Positions 57,001 to 64,000 of a stretch of DNA of 64,000 bases are shown here, one piece after another; the first letter of the stretch is position 1, and each line of letters begins with the position of its first letter. Position numbers and translations under genes: made by a program. The notes beneath the pieces are model-generated. The model was not told where the DNA came from and did not search any database. It worked only from the letters and a program-made list of their open reading frames with translations. The DNA comes from Amyelois transitella (Eukaryota > Arthropoda > Insecta > Lepidoptera > Pyralidae). The DNA lies in contig NC_083525.1 in assembly GCF_032362555.1 (NCBI RefSeq), forward strand, positions 6,247,501-6,311,500, read 5' to 3'.

Positions 57001-59339
57001 CAATTTTCCAAATGTCAGCTGCCTAGTTTTCGAATGTGCGTTAATCGATTTTATAATTTATACCATAAATTTATATTGAAGGTAGTCAATTTACAATAAT
57101 CTTTTTTTCGTATCAGAATCTTATTTTCAAGTCCCAAAGTTTTGCGAATTGTAGGTAAATACTAGTTGTACTTGTAATAGAAATAACTAGAATTGAACAT
57201 ATTTTCATTCTGTAATAGAGGCCGCACGCGCCTTCGTCCGATTCGAAACCCTATCAATCCCGCGGGAACTCCGGCATAAAAAGTAGCCTATATGTTATTC
57301 TGGGTCTTCAGCTACGTACATACCAAATTTCATCGTAATCGGTTTAGTAGTTTTTGCGTGAAAGAGTAACAAACATCCATACTGTCATCCTGACATACTC
57401 ACAAACTTTCGCATTTATAATATTAGTAGGATCATCGAATTGTTTTTTTTTCCAGAGTGATTTTGCCCAGGGTATAGTGGCAATGGCCGGCGCCAAGATA
57501 TCGATTGAAGATTGTACATTTGAAAACTTTTACTCTGGCATAGTGGTGCATAAAGGAGCCCAGGTCAGTGGCTCATCCATACTATGTAACATAATTATAT
57601 ATTCCCGATGACACCCTCACTATTCTGAAGAGGAGCCCGGAGTCCACTCTTGAGCATGGATCCTGGATTGGGTGAGTCAGGTTTTTACAAGTAGCGACTC
57701 CCATCTGAACTCCGCAACCTTTGTAAGGGGATCCTTAACCCTTGTATGTATTATGTTTTCCCTCACTGTAAGAGCATCGGTTAGTATTCAAACTAATGTA
57801 CATAACTTTCGAATGTGCTTTGACCGGGCACCTAATCCATTCGCTCGTTGTATGTAATAATAATAATTATATAAAAAAGTAATGTATGAAAAGATTTTTT
57901 ATTTTTAGTTCATCTTATTTTTATTACCGCGAAAGAATTAATAAAGGACTGAATTTTATTTAAAAAAGTAGACAGTGTTACCCTGAATATTCAAAATAGC
58001 CTACTTTCTTCCACTCTCAAAAGTCTATATAAAATGTTTGATGATTGATTTTTATATTCAGGTGGAGTTAAGGAACTGCATAATAAAACGGTGTGGCGTT
58101 GGTGTCCAAATGTACTCCGGTTCTCGAGTCACACTGAACGGCACTAACATATCGGGATGTTCGGAGCAGAGCATTAGATGCGAAGTGGACAGAGAGCATA
58201 GTGGGAAACGTGGAGAGTGAGTACCTAGTTGTACATTATTTGCCTTAGAACGAAATAAAGAAAGTAATATGTTAAACTATATAGGTGTAATCGGATTGTG
58301 GCAAGTGGTAGTGATGTGGTTTTGCTATACACTATCATGAACATACATACTTTATTATAACGTCTATATCCCTTGCGGGGTAGACAGAGCCAACAGTCAG
58401 TTGAAAAGATCAAAAGGCCATGTTTAGCTGTACGGCTTTATATTTACATAATGATATTAAGATTCAAATGGTTACAGATTGCTAGCTTATCGCATACAAG
58501 AATTCCAATTTATAGGGGAGGGATAGGCCACTATCCCTTAGTCGCCTTTCACGACATCCATGGGAAAGAGATGGAGTGGTCCTATTCTTTAGTGCCGGAA
58601 ACCAAACGGCATATTATCATGAAGCCTGAACTATTATCCACAGACTTATCATATAGCCTTAACCATTGTTATCATGTTTTCCTTCTGATGTCAGTCCCAT
58701 TAACATCGTCATCTCTCTGAAGAGAAGCCTGAGGTGCACCTATGTCTATGATCTTGGATTGGGCTTTTACATGAAGCAACTCCCATCTGACCTCCATAAC
58801 GTTTACAGTGTAACCTAACCCATATTAGATCATGGTGATACAACCGTGCCGTGTGGTTCCCGGTACCAATATAAAAAAGAATAGGACCTCTCTATATCTT
58901 TCCCATGGATATCGTAAAAGGCGATTAAGGGATAGGCATATACACTTGGGATTCTTCTTATAGGCGATGGGCTAGCTACCTGTCAGTATTTGAATCTCAA
59001 TTCTATCATTAAGGCTAACAGCTGAATGTGGCCTGTCAGTCTTTCAAAACTGCTGGCTCTGTCTACCTCCAAGGGATATAGACGTGATTATATGAATGGA
59101 TGGATGATACAACCGTATGCCTGAATGGGCAAATCATTTTAACCTTTCTGAAAATAAAGCAATTAAATTAATAGATTGAAACAACTTAAAAATATTGAAG
59201 ACGAGGAATAAGCATAAGTTAATGAGCATTGTTTATTTTTTATTTTAGGATGGATGGACTACAAGTGATGGGCAACTGCGTCATTGGATCCGGTAATATG
59301 AAAAAGGAGATTCTCATAGTTCAACAAGACGAAATTTAG
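54086..59339 (+). CDS. Shcbp1: SHCBP1 / nessun dorma homologue (complete, 507 aa)
   Basis: Nine exons: 54086-54266, 54571-54784, 55055-55284, 55624-55784, 56170-56380, 56728-56900, 57456-57563, 58062-58216 and 59249-59339. All are GT-AG; total 1524 nt, 507 codons plus TAG. The N-terminal half matches the remembered SHCBP1 pattern: VLVEPVGWDALW, VTSVDFEAL, PLIELW and RFYYDEIWMPWDDQDE. The C-terminal half (about 330-480) has short repeated hydrophobic turns with glycine and asparagine (RSGNLHISKCSF, MAGAKISIEDCTF, HKGAQVELRNCIIKRCGVG). That is the pattern of a right-handed parallel beta-helix. In flies and mammals this protein binds the centralspindlin complex and is needed for cytokinesis and intercellular bridges. 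The ATG follows a TTTATTCCCAG acceptor-like site, so a noncoding first exon upstream is likely. It is shorter than human SHCBP1 at both ends. Confidence 0.87.
55940..56078 (+). mobile_element. SINE 3' fragment
   Basis: GATTCTTAATTCTATCATTA, CTCTGCAAGGGACATAGACG and TATG repeats. It lies in an intron of the SHCBP1 homologue. Confidence 0.75.
56565..56665 (+). mobile_element. SINE 5' fragment
   Basis: CCGTGTGGTTCTCGGCAC, then CAACTCCATCTCTTTCCCAT and a diverged continuation. Only the head is present. Confidence 0.7.
57225..57432 (+). repeat. Retrotransposon 3'-end remnant
   Basis: CGCCTTCGTCCGATTC, CCCGCGGGAACTCCGG, AAAAAGTAGCCTATATGTT, TTTCATCGTAATCGGTTTAG and CGCATTTATAATATTAGTAG are in the order usual for a lepidopteran transposon end. 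It lies directly before the acceptor of the exon at 57456. Confidence 0.65.
58335..58618 (-). mobile_element. SINE copy, nearly full length
   Basis: CGTCTATATCCCTTGCGGGG to CGGAAACCAAACGGCA, with a duplicated TATAGGGGAGGGATAGGCC stretch. It lies in an intron of the SHCBP1 homologue. Confidence 0.85.
58690..58835 (+). repeat. Dispersed repeat, family 3
   Basis: ACATCGTCATCTCTCTGAAG, GATCTTGGATTGGGC and GCAACTCCCATCTGACCTCC. It lies between two SINE copies. Confidence 0.65.
58847..59108 (+). mobile_element. Full-length SINE copy
   Basis: The head GTGCCGTGTGGTTCCCGGTA runs through to GGGATATAGACGTGATTATA and an ATGGATGGATG tail. It is in the opposite orientation to the copy at 58335 in the same intron. 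Confidence 0.9.
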
Positions 59340-59508
59340 CGAACACAATATATTCGGGTAGTTAGTATTACTAGTTAGTTTTGTATCCAAAGTAAATGCA
59401 AGTGTTTTTTTTTATGGAATTTGAGCAGTATAAACTTAATTCCTGTTCGATCCGCGAAGGTTATGTTAGGATGGTTTTGGTGATTATATATAAAGATTTG
59501 TTGCCAAC

Positions 59509-59514
59509 AATAAA
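59509..59514 (+). promoter_or_regulatory. Polyadenylation signal of the SHCBP1 homologue
   Basis: AATAAA about 170 bases after the stop codon. Confidence 0.65.
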
Positions 59515-59569
59515 GCATAAAAAATAATGTTATAAAATTAAGACTTTAAATTGTTATTTCTTAATTATT

Positions 59570-59705
59570 TATTTAATTTTATCGCTATTTGAATTTCAAT
59601 TCTATCATTAAGCTATTCAGTTTTGCGTGACTTTTCAGTCTTGTCGAAATCTTTGGCTCTTGTCTTCCCCGTAAGGGATAAAGACGTGATTATACTTATG
59701 TATCT
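59570..59705 (+). mobile_element. SINE 3' fragment
   Basis: GAATTTCAATTCTATCATTA, then CTTCCCCGTAAGGGATAAAG and ACGTGATTATAC. It lies just past the SHCBP1 homologue's 3' end. Confidence 0.75.
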
Positions 59706-61569
59706 CCAATGGCAACACGCCGCCAATTTTCTTTCTTGCTCGTTTGAAACATTCCGCAGCCAAAACGGTGTTGTCATTTATTATCTATATATTTTTTTTT
59801 TAAATTTAATATCTTTATTCAATTTGTGAGTGTTTTTGTTTTTTTTTTTTATTATTAGATATTTAAGTAGTTCTATTCCCTTTTTGGATCGGACAGGTTT
59901 TCTTTTACATATTCTATAGTATGCAGTATAAGCGTCTGTGGCTCAGTTGTCGTCCCCGCGTCATATAATTCTGAGTTTAAATGTCGTGAGATAAAAACGG
60001 ATCGATGATTTTATTATGATTGGCCTGGTGCATATATGTATTAATATTAATTATAAAATATAATTGAATAAGTACTCAAGGGAACTGGTAAATTATAAGT
60101 GACTTAGGGCGTAGTTCAATATAATTATGCGATTTATAATTATTTAAATGAAATAAACCAAATAATATGAGTCTCATATTCTCATTTTGGACGTCCATAT
60201 ATACATTGGCTAGGTCTTCCCTTAATATGGGTTTAAATAAATTGCGGTCTGGATATTAGGGTTATTAAAATTATTAAATACTATGACACGCACCGCTATT
60301 ATAGTAGGTACGTAATTATTGCAAAAGTACCTATGATATTAACAAAAATTCTATTTAAGTATGTGAAATCGGCGTTTTTATGAACTACCGTTTTTTACAA
60401 GTAAATGCAGTAGTGGGGCGTGTCGTTTTAGCGTAGACGAGTTCTTCCATGTTTCATATTTGTTACAAGATGCATGTATTTCTAACACGTTGTATTTTTA
60501 ATAAAAAATAGTATTATGAAATTAATGGTACCTATCCATCACAAAGCATCACTAAATGTCAGCTTTAAATAGTTATGTTTAAAGGTATAAGTGCCTTTTT
60601 TGTTGTTTTATCATAAGCTTTAAGATTCAAAACTAATGTGGCAATAATTACTTTTATATATTTTAATAAATTTGAAAAAAGAAGCTATTACTTTTATTTT
60701 TGAATTATTCCCCAATAAGTAAATTAGAATAGAAATCAACTAATTAATTAGAATGCTATTACATCAAAAGAAAAGTGACTTATGACGAAATAAAATTATT
60801 CTCCTGACGATAAACCTGGCTTCAACCTCATCTTTTTGGAGAGGAGCAAAGGGTGCCCGTATTGACCTGATCCTGCTAAAGTTGTAGGTATCTAACGTAA
60901 CAACAAAATCGGTACAAAAGTTTTCGAAACCTATGAACAAAATTCCAACAAAAGGCGGGAAGATTTTTTCGAACAGTATATATATAGATTTAATCTATGA
61001 ACAAGCCGAATTTACGCGCTAACTACTATGAGATCTTACTGATAATACGAAGACAAGATAAAAATTTTATTTTAATTTTAATATTGTTTATCAATAGGCT
61101 TTGTTTTTGTCATTGGGTTCAAAGTACGAATACGCAGCCGAGGTTCAAAGTACAATTTTAGTGTATGAGATCAAAGTACTTACATAAATACATATCAAGG
61201 ATTTTGATATAAACGATAGCCATACCTACATAAAGTTGTAACTGACTGAAAGATATATCCCTGCATTTGAAAGATATTGTTAAAATGTGTTTTAGAATTT
61301 GTATTCGTATTATATTGCTCAGACTTGAATGGATTCTCTCAGATGCGTTTAGCTTGGTTAAACTTGAAAACTGATAAAGCTAAAATTTTTTTTCGCAATC
61401 CTCTGGAGGAGTAGTGCTAGGAGAAAACTAGGGTATTAATATTTCCCCAAGTTCAGATACTGCATCTGAAAATAAACGATGATAGAAAGATTTTATTTTC
61501 AAGTCAATTATACGATTTAAGAACTCAAGGATAAACGCAGTCAATGCCCTTTCGTCTTGCACAAATTTC
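59706..61569. other. Intergenic upstream of the second adenylate-forming gene
   Basis: AT-rich, no gene recognised. A decayed family 2 SINE is likely at 59928-60130 (GTCTGTGGCTCAGTTG, TGATTGGCCTGGTGC). A family 3 fragment is at about 60810-60880. 61105-61195 is repeated in inverted form at 51395-51480. Confidence 0.45.
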
Positions 61570-61830
61570 TTCCTCCTGACGTAAGTCCCAATTACATCCT
61601 CACCTCCCTGGAGAGAGGAGCATGGAGTGCGCCTCTTTGACTATGATCCGGAATTGGGTGAACCAAGTTTTTACTTCCTCCCATCCGACCTCCGCAACTT
61701 TTGCAGGGGAACCTAACCAAAGAGTCATTGGTACATGGTCGAGGTGGATTTGAACCTGTGCCTCCACACGCAATGTATCAAACTTTTTTTAAATCGGGCA
61801 CCTTATCCATTCGACCACCGACGCGACGCT
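61570..61830 (+). repeat. Dispersed repeat, family 3 (longest copy)
   Basis: TCCTGACGTAAGTCCCAATT, GAGCATGGAGTGCGCC, GATCCGGAATTGGGTGA, CGACCTCCGCAACTTTTGCA and GGGGAACCTAACC are followed by CTCCACACGCAATGTATC and TTATCCATTCGACCACCGAC. Shorter copies are scattered through the window. It has no coding frame; class unknown. Confidence 0.7.
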
Positions 61831-61861
61831 CTCACCTAGTGCAATAGTGAATCCTTATGCA

Positions 61862-61937
61862 ATAGAGTGATTTTCGCCCTAGCCGGGATTCGAACCACTC
61901 AAAGGCAAGCACAATGCTGTTGCGTCACCGAGGCCAG
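61862..61937 (-). mobile_element. tRNA-like SINE head fragment
   Basis: On the minus strand: TCGGTGACGCAACAGC as A-box region and GGTTCGAATCCCGGC as B box. It resembles family 2 heads but only the head is present; not a tRNA gene. Confidence 0.65.
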
Positions 61938-62009
61938 TTTATAGTTGCCAAGTGCGTCCACATAGTAGTCACTACGCAATACCTCTTAAATTTTTCTAAA
62001 CATAATCGT

Positions 62010-62100
62010 ACAGATAATTACGACAGATAAATAAATAAAGGTAACCCATATGCTATTATCTTATCATTAACGAAACATATTCCACGGCGGGCAGTCGCGT
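62010..62100 (+). promoter_or_regulatory. Proximal promoter of the second adenylate-forming gene
   Basis: CAGATAATTACGACAGATAA, then TTATCTTATCATTAACGAA, then GGGCAGTCG. These match, in order and spacing, the block upstream of the paralogue (46925-47010, minus). The ATG is 63 bases beyond. Confidence 0.65.
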
Positions 62101-62162
62101 CTCTCGTGATAAATTTTAAAATTTTCCTTTAAGGTATTAGAAATATAAGAGTACCTACAAAT

Positions 62163-63849
62163 ATGGTGGATAGTGATATTGTTGAAGCGTCCAAAGCGGA
62201 GGACTATCATGTGGGACATTTATTTTTGGCGGTTATGAAGAAGAATCCGGATGGACTCAATCAGGTACCTACTTGAATTAGTAAAGGCGGGAAGGTTTTT
62301 TTCTGCTCTTCGATTATACTATGAAGTATTTATTGGAAATAAATTGGAAAAAATCAGTTATATTAATACCAGTGAAATAAGTTAGCCAGGACACCCAAGG
62401 ACCGAAGTTTGATCACAAAATCATTATTAAATAATACAATCACAGTCAAGGTAAGCTGGACAATGATCTTTGGATCGACCTTGGTCTTCAATGTTTATTT
62501 ATTCAAATAGTATTTTTGCGATCGTGTCATAATACAAGTTGTTTATGAATATTACGAATCGTTTTTTTTTCCCTTTGTGACTTTAGTTTTGCTATTAGGA
62601 TGAATCTGGGATGGCACAACTAGTTGTGCATATCTGTTGGTCCACGAGGAAAACGCGGTATCTACCAAATACTTACACAGTGGGGCAATCTTAGTCGTTG
62701 TGTGTTAGATATTTGTACCTTTTATTTACACCTATATTGTTCCTATGTATATATATGTATGTTGGTATGTATAAGGGGAAATATTGTCATTTTTAATTAT
62801 TATATGTCCAATTAATTTTCAGATAGACGCCGCCACAGGAGAGAAAGAGACAAACGCATCAGTACTCAGTAGGTCTGTTCGCTTGGCCAAATGCCTGCGA
62901 AGACTGGGCCTACAGCCTGGAGACGTCTTGGCTTTGGGCGGTCCCAATCATATCAATTTACACATTCCTTACTATGCGGCAATGCTTAACGGATTACCGC
63001 TGGTTGGGGCCGATCACACTTATAAATATGGTAGGTTGGATTTCAGCCAAATCTTCCTAGCTTATAAGTCCAGTCAAGTTTTTCTATTATTTGAAATCTA
63101 AGAGTTTAGTTTAAAATAGACATAATAACATTGTGTTGTCTACAGATGAAGTTCACGCACTTTTCAAACAGACTGAACCAAAAATAGCGTTTTGTCAATA
63201 TGAGAAGTCTGAAATTTTTGAGAGAGCCGCGAAAACTTTAAACTTAGACACAAAAATAGTAACTTTTGATAAAGGCAATTGCACAATGGAGAAATTCATG
63301 GATTCTTACGATGAAGATGGCTCTTTGGAAGGGTTTGAGTAAGTTTTGATTCTACCAATTACAACTTTTATTGAAAGATAAAGACGCCAAAAAATCTATA
63401 TGGCGGATGTATTTATGAGCAAGAGTTGAAAAAAAAACTCGCATCACGCATAAACTAAGTATTTCTCCAAATTGAGTGCTATTATCATGTGTGAGGTTAA
63501 GTGCAACTTAAAAACAATATTCTCTCCACATCAATTGTTATATTATTATTTTATTATACTCACATAGATTTCGACTTACGCGGCCAAACATTGACAATAG
63601 AAACGATGGAAAGACGTCTGCATTAAAACCTCTGTTTATTAACAATAGATTTTTTTCTAGGATACCATTTTAAATTTTCAGACCTGCCAGTTTCGACCTG
63701 GACAAAATATATTTGTGGCTGATAGGCACGGGCGGCACCACGGGGCGGTCCAAGATAGCAGCCTTCAAACATAGACCCTGGGTGGAGAAGGCCGTGCAGT
63801 ACTTGCAAATGGTCAGACTGCTTCAGGCGAAGCTTCAAAAACCAGAAAG
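62163..63849 (+). CDS. Adenylate-forming enzyme paralogue, 5' part
   Basis: Four exons, 62163-62264, 62823-63030, 63146-63338 and 63682-63849, with lengths 102, 208, 193 and 168 nt, exactly as in the gene at 40043-46833. They encode the first ~223 residues of an ANL-superfamily enzyme, close to the paralogue throughout (for example RLAKCLRRLGLQPGDV and ERAAK.LNL). The phosphate-binding loop is GTGGTTGRSK, nearer the family consensus than the paralogue's GGFK. The last donor (GTATAT) is followed by intron to the window end, so the C-terminal two thirds are outside. Role as for the paralogue: ATP-dependent activation of a carboxylic acid. Confidence 0.93.
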
Positions 63850-64000
63850 GTATATATCTACTGTGATCTGTAATATATAATTTAATGACTGTGATATTCA
63901 TCTGATTATTTGAAGGAAAATTTTTAGAGAAATCAACTTAATTAAGTAAGTACTTAACAAATCAGAGCCTTAATGTTCGAATGGATGAAAAATTTGACAA

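Noticed and set aside
1-64000. CRISPR arrays, operons, phage or bacterial defence systems
   Set aside because: The window is eukaryotic with spliced genes; the only regular repeats are microsatellites and transposon subterminal units.

Overview
The window is eukaryotic nuclear DNA from an insect, almost certainly a moth or butterfly. The evidence is AT-rich DNA, short exons with GT-AG introns, and repeats typical of Lepidoptera: two SINE families, a 5'-truncated APE-type LINE, and Helitron copies ending in CTAG. Insect-type Pgam5, CYP4-clan P450s and a nessun dorma/SHCBP1 homologue agree with this. All calls are by eye from translated exons and splice sites; no database search was run. Species is not resolved.

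Layout. 1-7055 is a stack of nested transposons. 7490-10078 (-) holds the first three coding exons of a Pgam5 mitochondrial phosphatase; its C-terminal exons lie outside the window. 13740-23779 (-) and 28230-36366 (-) are two complete tandem cytochrome P450 genes (500 and 504 codons). Their introns hold SINEs, LINE tails and a 3.1 kb DNA transposon with a broken transposase. 40043-46833 (-) is a complete 542-codon adenylate-forming (acyl-CoA synthetase/luciferase-like) enzyme. 47064-48877 is the longest LINE copy. 48888-54000 is repeat-rich and has no recognised gene. 54086-59339 (+) is a complete 507-codon SHCBP1/nessun dorma homologue. 62163-63849 (+) is the start of a second adenylate-forming enzyme, a paralogue of the first, cut by the window end.

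How the genes relate. The P450 pair and the adenylate-forming pair are local duplications of metabolic enzyme families. The adenylate-forming paralogues point away from each other with the cytokinesis gene between them. Their first four coding exons have identical lengths and their proximal promoters are recognisably similar. Pgam5 and the SHCBP1 homologue are unrelated housekeeping neighbours.

Most notable observations: (1) five levels of nested insertion, with a Helitron landing exactly between A and T; (2) a SINE and a LINE that share their 3' tail, so the LINE probably mobilises the SINE; (3) a LINE insertion whose 13-bp target duplication copied the splice acceptor of a P450 exon; (4) two P450s that both lack the I-helix threonine and the heme-loop arginine; (5) two near-perfect hairpins in introns of the adenylate-forming gene. 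I found no wholly new multi-gene system.
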